A stretch of DNA of 64,000 nt from Devosia sp. 66-14 (GCA_001899085.1 MKVB01000002.1:202440-266439), one strand, 5' to 3'. Counted from the stretch's first letter, positions 38,296 to 47,860 are shown. The notes: generated by a model not told the origin, from the letters alone. Numbers and translations: made by a program.

Positions 38296-40266
38296 ATGGC
38301 CCAATCGCAGATGCCGTCAAGCCGCGCCTGGAGTTTCGACCTCGATTTCGAGGGGATCGGCTGGCTCACCATCGATGTGCCCGATGCTCCGGTGAACACG
38401 CTGAGCCGTGAGACGTTGTCGGAGCTGATGGGGATCGTTACGGGGCTCGAGCAACTGGCGGCGTCGGGCGAGCTCAAGGGCGTGGTGCTGCTGTCGGGCA
38501 AGGAAAGCGGCTTCATCGCCGGGGCTGACGTCACCGAGTTCGACGACATGGCCGACCCCGGCGTGCTGAAGGCGGCGCTCGACCGGGCGCATGCGCTGTT
38601 CGACCGGATCGAGGCGCTCAAGGTGCCGATGGTCGCCGGCATCCATGGCTTCTGCCTCGGCGGTGGGCTGGAGCTGGCGCTCAGCTGCCAATACCGGATC
38701 GCCGTCAACGACGACAAGACACGCATCGGTTTCCCCGAAGTCAATCTCGGCATTTTTCCGGGCTTTGGCGGCTCGGGCCGCTCGATCCGGCAAGCCGGCC
38801 CGGTCGATGCGATGCAGATCATGCTGACCGGGAAGCTCCTGCGCGCCGGGCAGGCTCGCCGCATGGGGCTGGTCGACAAGCTGGTGCGGCACCGCGACAC
38901 CCTGCGCTGGGAAGCGAGAAAAGCCGTGCTGCAGAACAGAAAGAGCAGCGAGGCGCCGCTCGCCAAGCGGGCCGCCGCTTTCGGCCCGGTCCGCGGCTAC
39001 ATAGCCAACAAGATGCGCGAAGAGGCGAAGAAGAAGGCCAACCCGGCGCATTTCCCGGCGCCTTATGCGCTGATCGACCTGTTCGAAGAACACGGCAATG
39101 ACTGGCGCGCCATGAAGGCGGGGGAGGCCGAGCGCTTCATCCCGCTGATGGAATCCCCCACCTCGAAAAACCTGCGCCGGGTGTTCTTTCTCTCCGAGGG
39201 CCTGAAGAAGCAGGGCGTGCGCGGCAAGGACAAGCCGGTGTTCCGGCGTGTCCATGTGGTCGGCGCCGGCGTCATGGGCGGCGACATCGCCGCCTGGTGC
39301 GCCCTGCGCGGCATGGGCGTGACGCTGCAGGATCTCGACATGGAGCGCATCAAGCCGGCGCTTGAGCGCGCCAGGAAACTGTTCAAGAAGCGCCTCCGCA
39401 CCAAGACCGAGATCGACAACGCCGTGGCCCGGCTGGAGGCCGATGTCAGCGGCAAGGGCATCGCCCGGGCCGATGTGATCATCGAGGCGGTGGTCGAAAA
39501 GCTCGAGATCAAGCACAAGGTGTTCATCGACGCCGAACTCCGGGCTCGGCCCGACGCGATCCTCGCGACCAACACCTCCTCGATCGAACTCGAGCGCATC
39601 GCCGAAGGGCTGACCAACCCGAACCGGTTGATCGGGCTGCATTTCTTCAACCCGGTGGCGCAGCTGCCGCTGGTCGAGGTGATCCGTTCGAGCTTCAACT
39701 CCGACGAGGATATTGCGCGCGGCGCCAGCTTTGCGCTCGCCATCGGCAAATCGCCGGTGGTGGTCAAGTCGGCGCGCGGTTTCCTCGTCAACCGGGTGCT
39801 GATGCCCTACATGCTCGCCGCCGTGCAGCGGGTCGAGGGCGGGGCCAGCAAGGAACAGATCGATGCCGCGGCCGTCGCCTTCGGCATGCCGATGGGGCCG
39901 ATCGAGCTGATGGATACGGTCGGGCTCGATGTCGGCAAGTTCGTCGCCGAGGAGTTGGGCAGCCCGGTATCGCCGGCCAGCGATTTCGCCCGGCTCGTCG
40001 CCGAGAACAAGCTGGGCCGCAAGAGCGGGCAGGGGTTCTATACCTGGACCGACGGCAAGGCGGTGAAGGGCGAGGTGCCGCCGCATCCGGATCTCGCCGG
40101 GTTGGGGCGGGAACTGGTGCAGCCGCTGGTCGACGCCACGGAAATCGCCGTGGCCGAAGGGGTTGTCGCCTCGGCCGATCTCGCCGATATCGGCGTCATC
40201 TACGGGACCGGCTTTGCGCCGTTCCTAGGGGGGCCGATGCAGGCCCGCAAGGACGGGAGAGCCTGA
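38296..40266 (+). CDS. fadJ: Fatty-acid oxidation multifunctional enzyme: enoyl-CoA hydratase / 3-hydroxyacyl-CoA dehydrogenase
   Basis: 656 aa, somewhat shorter than E. coli FadB/FadJ (about 715-730). The N-terminal crotonase domain has FIAGADVTEF and HGFCLGGGLELALSCQYRIA with the FPEVNLGIFPGFGG glutamate. The NAD domain begins VHVVGAGVMGGDIAAWCA, then NTSSIELERIAEGL, IGLHFFNPVAQLPLVEV (catalytic His) and RGFLVNRVLMPY. It carries out steps two and three of the cycle. The ribosome site is ACGAGGAG. A GAGCGTTT-CCGC-AAACGCTC-like hairpin lies just upstream, between it and fadE. Confidence 0.94.
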   Translation: MAQSQMPSSRAWSFDLDFEGIGWLTIDVPDAPVNTLSRETLSELMGIVTGLEQLAASGELKGVVLLSGKESGFIAGADVTEFDDMADPGVLKAALDRAHALFDRIEALKVPMVAGIHGFCLGGGLELALSCQYRIAVNDDKTRIGFPEVNLGIFPGFGGSGRSIRQAGPVDAMQIMLTGKLLRAGQARRMGLVDKLVRHRDTLRWEARKAVLQNRKSSEAPLAKRAAAFGPVRGYIANKMREEAKKKANPAHFPAPYALIDLFEEHGNDWRAMKAGEAERFIPLMESPTSKNLRRVFFLSEGLKKQGVRGKDKPVFRRVHVVGAGVMGGDIAAWCALRGMGVTLQDLDMERIKPALERARKLFKKRLRTKTEIDNAVARLEADVSGKGIARADVIIEAVVEKLEIKHKVFIDAELRARPDAILATNTSSIELERIAEGLTNPNRLIGLHFFNPVAQLPLVEVIRSSFNSDEDIARGASFALAIGKSPVVVKSARGFLVNRVLMPYMLAAVQRVEGGASKEQIDAAAVAFGMPMGPIELMDTVGLDVGKFVAEELGSPVSPASDFARLVAENKLGRKSGQGFYTWTDGKAVKGEVPPHPDLAGLGRELVQPLVDATEIAVAEGVVASADLADIGVIYGTGFAPFLGGPMQARKDGRA

Positions 40267-40267
40267 G

Positions 40268-41551
40268 ATGGCCGAGTTGCGCAAAGTCGCCATCGTGGGC
40301 TCGGCCCGCATCCCCTTTGCCCGCGCCTATACCGGCTATGCCGAAGAGGGAAACCTCTCGATGCTGGGTGCGGCGCTCGGTGGGCTCGTCGACAAGTACA
40401 ACCTCAAGGGCGAAGCGATCGGCGAGGTGATGGCCGGCGCCGTGCTGAGCCACAGCCGGGATTTCAACCTCGCTCGCGAAGCCAGCCTCGATGCCGGCCT
40501 GTCGCCGCGCACCCCCGGCACCAATGTGCAGATCGCCTGCGGCACCTCGCTGCAGGCGGCGCTGGCGCTCGGGGCCAAGATCGCTATCGGCGAGATCGAC
40601 AGCGGCATCGCCGCCGGCTCCGACACGGTGTCGGACAGCCCGGTGGTATTCGGCGACAAGTTCCAGCACCGGATGATCGAGCTCAGCCGCGCCCGCACAA
40701 CGGGCGAAAAGTTCAAGGTGTTCAAGGGCTTCAACCTGGGCGAACTCACCCCGATCGCGCCCTCGACGCAGGAGCCGCGCACGGGTCTGTCGATGGGCCA
40801 GCACTGCGAACTGATGGCCCGACAGTGGGAGATTTCCCGGGAGGAGCAGGATGCGCTGGCGCTGAAGAGCCACCAGAACGCCGCCCGCGCCTATGACGAG
40901 GGCTTCCACGACGACCTGATCGTGCCGTTCGCCGGGGTGCTCAAGGACAATAATGTCCGGGCCGATACCAGCCTCGAGAAGATGGCGACGATGAAACCGG
41001 CCTTCGACAAGAGTTCGGGCAAGGGTACCTTGACTGCCGCTAACTCCACCCCGCTCACCGACGGCGCCGCTTCGGTGCTGCTGGCCAGCGAAGAGTGGGC
41101 GAAGGCGCGCGGCCTGCCGGTGCTCGCCTACCTGACGCTCGGCCAGGTGGCGGCCAACGACTTCGCCCATGGCGAGGGGCTGCTGATGGCGCCGACCATC
41201 GCCGCGTCCGAGATGCTGCGCCGCTCCAACCTGACCTTCGACGATATCGACCTGTTCGAGATCCATGAGGCATTCGCGGCGCAGGTGCTGGCGACGCTCA
41301 AGGCTTGGCGCGATCCCGACTACAACCGCCACGTGCTCGGCCGCGAGACGCCGCTGGGGGAGATCGACCCCGACAAGATCAACACCAAGGGCTCGAGCCT
41401 CGCCTATGGCCACCCCTTCGCCGCGACCGGCGCCCGCATTCTCGGCCTCACCGCCAAGCTGCTCAACAGCACGGAAAAGCAGCGCGCCCTGATCTCCGTC
41501 TGCACTGCCGGCGGCATGGGGGTGACGGCGCTGGTCGAGCGCGCGGCATGA
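40268..41551 (+). CDS. fadI: Acetyl-CoA C-acyltransferase (thiolase), FadI type
   Basis: 427 aa. It cleaves 3-ketoacyl-CoA to acetyl-CoA. The acyl-accepting cysteine is in QIACGTSLQAA near residue 94; the other catalytic blocks are EIHEAFAAQVLA, GSSLAYGHPFAATGAR and CTAGGMGVTALVE. DNNVRADTSLEKMATMKPAFD and LTAANSTPLTDGAA favour FadI over FadA. It starts two bases after the fadJ stop. A third copy of the fad inverted repeat lies 58 bases after its stop. Confidence 0.94.
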   Translation: MAELRKVAIVGSARIPFARAYTGYAEEGNLSMLGAALGGLVDKYNLKGEAIGEVMAGAVLSHSRDFNLAREASLDAGLSPRTPGTNVQIACGTSLQAALALGAKIAIGEIDSGIAAGSDTVSDSPVVFGDKFQHRMIELSRARTTGEKFKVFKGFNLGELTPIAPSTQEPRTGLSMGQHCELMARQWEISREEQDALALKSHQNAARAYDEGFHDDLIVPFAGVLKDNNVRADTSLEKMATMKPAFDKSSGKGTLTAANSTPLTDGAASVLLASEEWAKARGLPVLAYLTLGQVAANDFAHGEGLLMAPTIAASEMLRRSNLTFDDIDLFEIHEAFAAQVLATLKAWRDPDYNRHVLGRETPLGEIDPDKINTKGSSLAYGHPFAATGARILGLTAKLLNSTEKQRALISVCTAGGMGVTALVERAA

Positions 41552-41608
41552 CGTCCGAGGGCTCGATAAACCTCCCGTGATGCTGGCGTTTCCACAGGGG
41601 CATGGCTC

Positions 41609-41624
41609 TTGACGCTTACGTCAA
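41609..41624 (+). promoter_or_regulatory. Third fad-type inverted repeat, between fadI and oppA
   Basis: TTGACG-CTTA-CGTCAA, the same arms and spacing as the sites at 35422 and 35524. Unlike those, neither strand shows a good -10 box 17 bases on. It is 140 bases before oppA, so it could regulate the peptide transporter, or be a relic. Confidence 0.55.
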
Positions 41625-41763
41625 GGTCCGGCTTGTCAGCGAAAACCTGATGCCATAGGGTCCGTACCCAATCGGGCGGTTCCGACCAGTCCGGCCAAAA
41701 TGAGGCATGGCGTACTAATTGCCGTGCCCGTCAGGAAATGTCTTTCATGGAGATGGGACAACA

Positions 41764-43380
41764 ATGAAAATAACACAGGTCCTCAAAGCGGTGACAACCG
41801 CCGGCGCGTTAGCGCTGATGATGTCGAGCGCGGCGTTGGCCGTGACGCTCAATCTGGGCAATGGCGGCGAGCCTGGTTCGCTCGACCCGCACAAGGTTTC
41901 GGGCGACTGGGAGAATCGCATCGTTTCCGAGTACCTCGAAGGCCTCGTGACCGAGGACGCGCAGGCCAAGGCGATTGCCGGCCAGGCGGAATCGTGGACC
42001 ATCTCCGACGACGGCCTCGTCTATACCTTCAAGATCCGCGGCGATGCCGTGTGGTCGGACAATGTGCCGGTGACGGCGCAGAACTGGGTCGACGCCTTCC
42101 AGCGCCTGTTCGACCCCAAGACCGCGTCCGAGTACGCGTATCTGCAGTATCCGATCAAGAACTCGTCCAAGATCGCGGCCGGTGAGATCACCGACTTCAG
42201 CCAGCTCGGCGTCAAGGCCGTGGACGACAAGACCCTCGAGATCACGCTCGAAGCGGCTACCCCGTATTTCCTCGATGCGCTCGCGCACTACACCGCCTTC
42301 CCGATCCGCAAGGACATCATCGAGAAGTTCGGCGACCAGTGGACCCAGCCGGCGAACATCGTCGGCAACGGCCCGTACAAGATCGTCGAGTGGGTGCCGG
42401 GTTCGTATCTGCGCGGCGTCAAGTCGGACACCTATTACGGCAAGGCCGACCTCAAGATCGACGAGATCCGCTGGGACAATACCGAGGACCTGACCGCGGC
42501 GCTCAACCGCTATCGCGCCGGTGAACTCGATATCCTCACCGACTTCCCCGCCGACCAGTACAAGTTCCTGCAGGACAACTACCCGGGCCAGGCCCATGTG
42601 GCGCCGTTCCTGGGCATCTACTACTACGTGCTGAACCAGTCCAAGCCGCCGCTGGACAACGTCAACATCCGCAAGGCCCTGTCGATCTCGGTGCTGCGTG
42701 ACGTCATCGGGCCGGACGTGCTGGGCACCGGCGAACTGCCGGCCTATGGCTGGGTCCCGCCGGGCACCGGCAATTATGAAGGCACTCCCTACGCTCCGGA
42801 TTGGGCCGAAATGCCCTATGATCAGCGCGTCGAGGAAGCCAAGAAGCTGATGACGGAAGCCGGCTACGGCCCGGACAAGCCGCTGAAGCTGCAGCTGCGC
42901 TACAACACCAACGAGAACCACAAGCGCATCGCGGTGGCCATCACCGACATGTGGAAGCAGATCGGCGTCGAAGTCGAACTGTTCAACGCCGAAACCGCGG
43001 TGCACTACGACGCGCTGCGCGCCGGTGACTTCAACGTCGGCCGCGCCGGCTGGCTGCTCGACTATGATGATGCCTCCAACACCCTCGACCTCCTGAAGAC
43101 CGGCACCAAGGGCACCGACGGCACCATCAACTGGGGCAACAACTACGGCCGCTATTCCGATCCGAAGTTCGACGAGCTGATGACCGCAGCCTCGAGCGAG
43201 CTGGACCTGGTCAAGCGCGCCGGCCAGATGCACGAAGCCGAGAAGATCGCCATGGACGCTTTCGCGGCCATCCCGATCTACTGGTACGTGTCCAAGAACG
43301 TCGTGTCGCCCAAGGTCACGGGCTTCGAAGACAACGCCAAGGACATTCACCGTGTCCGCTGGATGACTAAGTCGGAATAA
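41764..43380 (+). CDS. oppA: Oligopeptide ABC transporter, periplasmic binding protein
   Basis: 538 aa. Signal peptide MKITQVLKAVTTAGALALMM ends ALA-VTLNLGNG. The mature start (GGEPGSLDPHKVSGDWENRIVSEYLEGLV) and IVGNGPYKIVEWVPGS are typical of the SBP_bac_5 peptide-binding family. It has no lipobox cysteine, so it is soluble in the periplasm. ATG 41764 follows GGAGATGGGAC. First gene of a five-gene importer operon; substrate choice (peptides in general or a narrower set) cannot be read. Confidence 0.92.
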   Translation: MKITQVLKAVTTAGALALMMSSAALAVTLNLGNGGEPGSLDPHKVSGDWENRIVSEYLEGLVTEDAQAKAIAGQAESWTISDDGLVYTFKIRGDAVWSDNVPVTAQNWVDAFQRLFDPKTASEYAYLQYPIKNSSKIAAGEITDFSQLGVKAVDDKTLEITLEAATPYFLDALAHYTAFPIRKDIIEKFGDQWTQPANIVGNGPYKIVEWVPGSYLRGVKSDTYYGKADLKIDEIRWDNTEDLTAALNRYRAGELDILTDFPADQYKFLQDNYPGQAHVAPFLGIYYYVLNQSKPPLDNVNIRKALSISVLRDVIGPDVLGTGELPAYGWVPPGTGNYEGTPYAPDWAEMPYDQRVEEAKKLMTEAGYGPDKPLKLQLRYNTNENHKRIAVAITDMWKQIGVEVELFNAETAVHYDALRAGDFNVGRAGWLLDYDDASNTLDLLKTGTKGTDGTINWGNNYGRYSDPKFDELMTAASSELDLVKRAGQMHEAEKIAMDAFAAIPIYWYVSKNVVSPKVTGFEDNAKDIHRVRWMTKSE

Positions 43381-43392
43381 CCGGCTCCATGG

Positions 43393-43422
43393 GGTCGCCC
43401 GAGCGTCAGACGCCGGGCGACC
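43393..43422 (+). promoter_or_regulatory. Stem-loop between oppA and oppB
   Basis: GGTCGCCC pairs with GGGCGACC enclosing an inner GCGTC-AGA-CGC hairpin, followed by TCCTTGCTTTT. This is weaker than a full terminator. Such stems after binding-protein genes protect the upstream mRNA or reduce read-through, giving more binding protein than permease. Confidence 0.6.
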
Positions 43423-43503
43423 TCCTTGCTTTTCTAGCAAACTAGCATTTGCCGCCGGCTTACGGCGTTGCCCCGCGGGCTGGCGGGAAAGGTCACACAC
43501 AAG

Positions 43504-44427
43504 ATGCTCGGTTATGCGCTCAGGCGCGTGCTTACGGCTATTCCGATCGTGCTCCTCACGATTACGGTCTGCTTCTTCATTCTGCGGCTGGCGCCCGGCG
43601 GTCCCTTCGACGGTGAACGCGCGCTGCCGCCCGATCAGCTCAGAAACCTGCGCGCCTACTACCATCTGGACGAACCGCTGATCATGCAGTTCTTCGGCTA
43701 TATCGGCGGCGTGCTCAGGGGCGATTTCGGCCCCTCGATGGTGATGAAGGATTTCAACGTCTCGCGCCTCATCGGCATCGGGCTGCCCTTCACCCTGATG
43801 CTGGGCTTTTCCGCCTTCGTCGTCGGCACCATCGGCGGCATGCTCGCCGGCGCCGTCGCCGCGGTGAACCAGAACAAGTGGCCCGACTACCTGCTGGTCG
43901 CCATCGTGCTGGTCGGCATCATCATCCCGAACTTCCTGATGGCGAACCTGGTGCAGCTGCTGTTCGGCGTCTATCTCGGCTGGCTGCCGGTCGGCGGCTA
44001 TCAGCCCGGCTCGCTCATCCACCTGGTGCTGCCGGTGTTCATCCTGGCGCTGCCGCATGGCGGGCGTGTCGCCCGGCTGGTGCGCGGCTCGATGATCGAA
44101 GTGCTGGGCACCAATTATGTGCGCACCGCCAGATCCAAGGGTCTCGGCACCAGGCTGATCCTCGCCCGGCATGCGCTGAAACCGGCGCTGCTGCCGGTGG
44201 TCTCCTATCTCGGGCCGGGCCTCTCCTACCTCCTCACCGGGTCCCTGGTGGTGGAGCAGGTGTTCTCGCTGCCCGGCATCGGCAAATACTTCATCACCGC
44301 CGCACTGAACCGCGACTACGGCCTCGTGCTCGGCACCACCATTCTCTACGTTTTCATCATCCTGGCGCTGAACCTTCTGGTGGACATCCTCTACGCCTGG
44401 CTCGATCCCAAGGTGAGGTACCGCTGA
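43504..44427 (+). CDS. oppB: Oligopeptide ABC transporter permease OppB
   Basis: 307 aa, six predicted membrane helices; the first is YALRRVLTAIPIVLLTITVCFFI. The N-terminal LRLAPGGPFDGERALP block and the cytoplasmic EAA-type loop (RTARSKGLGTRLILARHALKPALLPV) that docks on the ATPase are both present. ATG 43504 (MLGYALRR) is the family start. Its stop TGA overlaps the oppC ATG by one base. Confidence 0.94.
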   Translation: MLGYALRRVLTAIPIVLLTITVCFFILRLAPGGPFDGERALPPDQLRNLRAYYHLDEPLIMQFFGYIGGVLRGDFGPSMVMKDFNVSRLIGIGLPFTLMLGFSAFVVGTIGGMLAGAVAAVNQNKWPDYLLVAIVLVGIIIPNFLMANLVQLLFGVYLGWLPVGGYQPGSLIHLVLPVFILALPHGGRVARLVRGSMIEVLGTNYVRTARSKGLGTRLILARHALKPALLPVVSYLGPGLSYLLTGSLVVEQVFSLPGIGKYFITAALNRDYGLVLGTTILYVFIILALNLLVDILYAWLDPKVRYR

Positions 44428-45344
44428 TGGCCGGCATTACTGGCAAGGACGCGGCACTGACCGCCTACGCCAACGCACTGGCGAACGAAGCGCCCAAGGG
44501 CCGCTCGCTGACCCAGGACGCATTGCGGCGCCTGTTCAACAACAAGGCCGCACTGGTCTCGATCTTCGTGCTCATCGCTATCGTGCTGTTCGCACTGGTC
44601 GGGCCGTATCTGTTGCCCTGGACCTACGACAAGGTCGATTGGTCGGCGATCCGCAAGCCACCCGACTGGGCCAAGGGCCACTATTTCGGCACCGACCAGA
44701 ACGGTCGCGACATGCTGGCCCGCACGCTGCAGGGCACGCAGATGTCGCTGCTGGTGGCGGCCGTGGCCACGGTCGTCTCGGTGGTGATCGGCATTCTGTA
44801 TGGCGCCATTGCCGGCTATTTCGGCGGCAAGATCGACGCGGTCATGATGCGCTTCGTCGATATCATGTACGCGCTGCCCTACATCCTGTTCGTGATCATC
44901 CTGGTGGTGATCTTTGGGCGCTCGCCGGTGCTGCTGTTCGTGGGCATTGGATGCCTCGAATGGCTGACCATGGCGCGCATCGTGCGCGGACAGACGCTGT
45001 CGATCAAGCAACGCGAGTTCATCGAGGCGGCCAAGGCCGGTGGGGCAGGGCCCTTCACCATCATCTTCCGCCATATCGTGCCGAACCTCACCGGTCCGGT
45101 GGTGATCTATGCGACGCTCACCGTGCCGGAGATCATCCTCACCGAGAGTTTCCTCTCCTATCTCGGGCTTGGTGTACAGGAGCCGCAGACCTCGCTCGGC
45201 ACGCTGATCTCGGATGGCGCACCGGTGGCCGAGGCGCTGCCGTGGCTGCTGTTCACGCCCGCCGCCATCCTCGTCGTCATGCTGCTGTGCCTGTCCTATC
45301 TGGGCGATGGCCTGCGTGACGCACTCGACCCCAAAGACCGATAG
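44427..45344 (+). CDS. oppC: Oligopeptide ABC transporter permease OppC
   Basis: 305 aa. A cytoplasmic N-terminal leader (NEAPKGRSLTQDALRRLFNNKAAL) precedes helix one. HYFGTDQNGRDMLARTLQGTQMSLLVA is the typical OppC/DppC segment, and EFIEAAKAGGAGPFTIIFRHIVPN is the EAA loop. It forms the channel with OppB. Confidence 0.94.
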   Translation: MAGITGKDAALTAYANALANEAPKGRSLTQDALRRLFNNKAALVSIFVLIAIVLFALVGPYLLPWTYDKVDWSAIRKPPDWAKGHYFGTDQNGRDMLARTLQGTQMSLLVAAVATVVSVVIGILYGAIAGYFGGKIDAVMMRFVDIMYALPYILFVIILVVIFGRSPVLLFVGIGCLEWLTMARIVRGQTLSIKQREFIEAAKAGGAGPFTIIFRHIVPNLTGPVVIYATLTVPEIILTESFLSYLGLGVQEPQTSLGTLISDGAPVAEALPWLLFTPAAILVVMLLCLSYLGDGLRDALDPKDR

Positions 45345-45360
45345 GCAAGGACCGACAGAT

Positions 45361-46344
45361 ATGGCCGATGTGCTTGTCGTCGACGATCTCGACGTAACGT
45401 TCGCCCTCCACGATTCCGAAGTGAAGGCGGTTTCCGACCTCGATTTCACCCTCGCCGAGGGTGAGACGCTCGCTGTGGTGGGGGAAAGCGGCTCGGGCAA
45501 GAGCCAGGCGTTTCTCTCCATCATGGGGCTGCTGGCGCGCAACGGCAAAGCCTCGGGCCGCGCCATGCTCGGCGATGTCAACCTGATCGGCATGGCGCCG
45601 GACCGGCTCGATACACATCGCGGCAAGGACATCGCGATGATCTTCCAGGATCCGATGACTTCGCTGAACCCGACGCTCAAGATCAAGACGCAGCTCGCCG
45701 AAGTGCTGGTCCGCCACCAGGGCTATGACAAGGACAAAGCCAACCGCGCCGTCATCGAGATGCTCGAGCGGGTCGGCATTCCCGAACCGGTAAAGCGTGC
45801 CAATGCCTATCCGCACGAATTGTCGGGCGGCATGCGGCAACGCGTGATGATCGCCATGGCGCTGCTCTGCAAGCCCAAGGTGCTGATCGCGGACGAGCCG
45901 ACCACGGCGCTCGACGTGACGGTGCAGGCGCAGATGCTCGACCTGTTCAAGAACCTCACCAATGATTTCGGCACCGCCCTGGTGCTGATCACCCACGACC
46001 TGGGGGTGGTGGCCGGCGTCGCCGACCGCATGATGGTGATGTATGGCGGCCGCTGCATCGAGAAGGGGCCCACCGACACGCTGTTCTACGATCCGCGCCA
46101 CCCCTATACGCTGGGGCTGCTGCATTCGACGCCGCATGTGGCCAAGCGCGCCAAGCGGCTCGATCCGATCCAGGGGCTGCCGCCCAGTCTCGAGCACCTG
46201 CCGCGCGGCTGCGCCTTCCATCCGCGCTGCGCCTTCCGGTTCGAACGCTGCTTCGAGGAACGACCGCCGCTGCTGCCGGTGGAGGACGTGCGCGAAAAGG
46301 CCTGCTGGTACCAGGGCGAACTCAAATACGAGGAGGTCGCATAA
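45361..46344 (+). CDS. oppD: Oligopeptide ABC transporter ATPase OppD
   Basis: 327 aa. Walker [11 protein letters not shown]-loop [10 protein letters not shown], signature LSGGMRQR, Walker [13 protein letters not shown], switch His in LITHDLGVV. The C-terminal peptide-ABC extension has the cysteines typical of a 4Fe-4S site ([22 protein letters not shown] ... KACW). It overlaps oppF at TAATG. Confidence 0.95.
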   Translation: MADVLVVDDLDVTFALHDSEVKAVSDLDFTLAEGETLAVVGESGSGKSQAFLSIMGLLARNGKASGRAMLGDVNLIGMAPDRLDTHRGKDIAMIFQDPMTSLNPTLKIKTQLAEVLVRHQGYDKDKANRAVIEMLERVGIPEPVKRANAYPHELSGGMRQRVMIAMALLCKPKVLIADEPTTALDVTVQAQMLDLFKNLTNDFGTALVLITHDLGVVAGVADRMMVMYGGRCIEKGPTDTLFYDPRHPYTLGLLHSTPHVAKRAKRLDPIQGLPPSLEHLPRGCAFHPRCAFRFERCFEERPPLLPVEDVREKACWYQGELKYEEVA

Positions 46345-47351
46345 TGCTGGACCGCACCGAAGACCTGTTGAAGATCGAGAACCTCTCGAAGAACTTCTCC
46401 ATCTCGGCCGGCCTGTTCGCCAGGCCGTTCCAGCTGCGCGCCCTGCAGGACATCAACTTCACCGTAAAGCGCGGTGAAACGCTGGGGATCGTGGGCGAGA
46501 GCGGTTGCGGCAAGTCGACGCTCGGCCGCTGCATCCTGCAATTGCTGGCCCCCGATGAGGGGCGCGTGCTGTGGCTGGGGCAGGACATTACCAAGCTGCC
46601 GGCCGAGGAAATGCGCCAGAAGCGCCGCGACCTGCAGATCATCTTCCAGGACCCGCTGGCCTCGCTCAACCCGCGCATGACGGTGGGAGAGATCATTGCC
46701 GATCCGCTGCGCACCCTGATGCCCGAGGTCAACGCCAAGGAGCGGCGCGAGCGGGTGCTGCGCACCATGGAGGCGGTGGGCCTGTTGCCCGAGATGATCA
46801 ACCGCTACCCGCACGAGTTCTCGGGCGGGCAGGCGCAGCGCATCGGCATCGCCCGGGCGCTGATCAGCGAGCCCAAGCTGATCGTCTGCGACGAGCCGGT
46901 GTCGGCGCTGGACGTCTCGATCCAGGCGCAGATTCTCAACCTGCTGAGCGATCTCAAGGACGAGTTCGGGCTGACGCTGATCTTCATCTCGCACAACCTG
47001 AGCGTGGTGCGGCACGTCTCCGATCGCATCCTGGTGCTGTATCTGGGCCGGATCGTCGAGCTCGCCGATGGCGACGACCTCTACGACGACCCCAAGCATC
47101 CCTACACCAGGGCCCTGCTCACGGCGGTGCCGATCCCCGACCCCAAACGGGCGCGACAACGCACCATCGAGGGGTTGGTGGGCGAAATCCCGTCGCCGAT
47201 CAACCAGCCGTCAGGCTGCACGTTCCGGACGCGGTGCCGCTATGCCGAAGAGCGCTGCGCCCAGGTGAGGCCGCCGCTCGAAGTCATTGCCGGCGGTCGC
47301 AACGTGGCGTGCATTCGCTGGCAGGAACTGGATCTGAAGCCCGGCGCCTGA
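46344..47351 (+). CDS. oppF: Oligopeptide ABC transporter ATPase OppF
   Basis: 335 aa. Walker A GESGCGKST, Q-loop FQDPLASLNPRMTVG, signature FSGGQAQR, Walker B LIVCDEPVSALD, then the C-terminal extension with CTFRTRCRYAEERCAQ. It pairs with OppD. The ATG shares its A with the oppD stop. This ends the operon; no terminator is obvious before the convergent gene 20 bases on. Confidence 0.95.
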   Translation: MLDRTEDLLKIENLSKNFSISAGLFARPFQLRALQDINFTVKRGETLGIVGESGCGKSTLGRCILQLLAPDEGRVLWLGQDITKLPAEEMRQKRRDLQIIFQDPLASLNPRMTVGEIIADPLRTLMPEVNAKERRERVLRTMEAVGLLPEMINRYPHEFSGGQAQRIGIARALISEPKLIVCDEPVSALDVSIQAQILNLLSDLKDEFGLTLIFISHNLSVVRHVSDRILVLYLGRIVELADGDDLYDDPKHPYTRALLTAVPIPDPKRARQRTIEGLVGEIPSPINQPSGCTFRTRCRYAEERCAQVRPPLEVIAGGRNVACIRWQELDLKPGA

Positions 47352-47371
47352 GCCGCTCCGAGAGCGAAGGC

Positions 47372-47860
47372 TCAGCCTCTCGAGCGGCGCTCGCCGCCCT
47401 TGTAGTCGACGCGCTTGCGGCGACGATCCGGGCCGACGAAGGCCTTGGCTTCGATGAAGGTCCGGGGCGCCGTCATGATCGAGACCAGCCGGGTTTCGAC
47501 ATGCTGCGTGGCGAAGGGCTTGCGCAGGAACTCGGTGACGCCGGCGTCTCGCGCCCCGGCGATGCCGGCGGCATCGGGGTTGGCCGACATCATGATGACG
47601 GGGGTGTCGCGGTTGAGACCCTCCGATGCGGCGCGCAGCGCCTTGACCAGGGCCACGCCGTCCATCGGCGCGAGGGTATCGTTCAGCATGATGGCGCCGA
47701 AGCGGTGGCTCTGCAGCAGCACAGCCGCGGCATCTGAGCCCTGCACCTCATCGATGCGGCGGACCTTGAGGTGACGCAGCATCTGGCCGATCAGCGCTCC
47801 CATGTGCGGGGAGGGATCGACAACGAGGACGTCGAGCTTGGAAAAGCTGGGTTTCTGCAT
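47372..47860 (-). CDS. Receiver-domain protein with short basic tail
   Basis: 162 aa. One receiver domain (about 5-125): LDVLVVDPSPHMGALI gives the acidic pocket, MLNDTLAPMDG the phospho-acceptor aspartate, IMMSAN the switch position and FLRKPF the conserved lysine. The loop after the acceptor is one residue shorter than usual (D-T-L-A-P-M-D-G). The tail FVGPDRRRKRVDYKGGERR is a motif often seen behind alphaproteobacterial stand-alone receivers. Output partner unknown. ATG 47860 is chosen; the upstream frame looks non-coding. Confidence 0.82.
   Translation of the reverse strand: MQKPSFSKLDVLVVDPSPHMGALIGQMLRHLKVRRIDEVQGSDAAAVLLQSHRFGAIMLNDTLAPMDGVALVKALRAASEGLNRDTPVIMMSANPDAAGIAGARDAGVTEFLRKPFATQHVETRLVSIMTAPRTFIEAKAFVGPDRRRKRVDYKGGERRSRG

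Noticed and set aside
41809-44172. 787-codon antisense frame over oppA-oppB
   Set aside because: It spans two genes and the stem-loop between them; no protein features.
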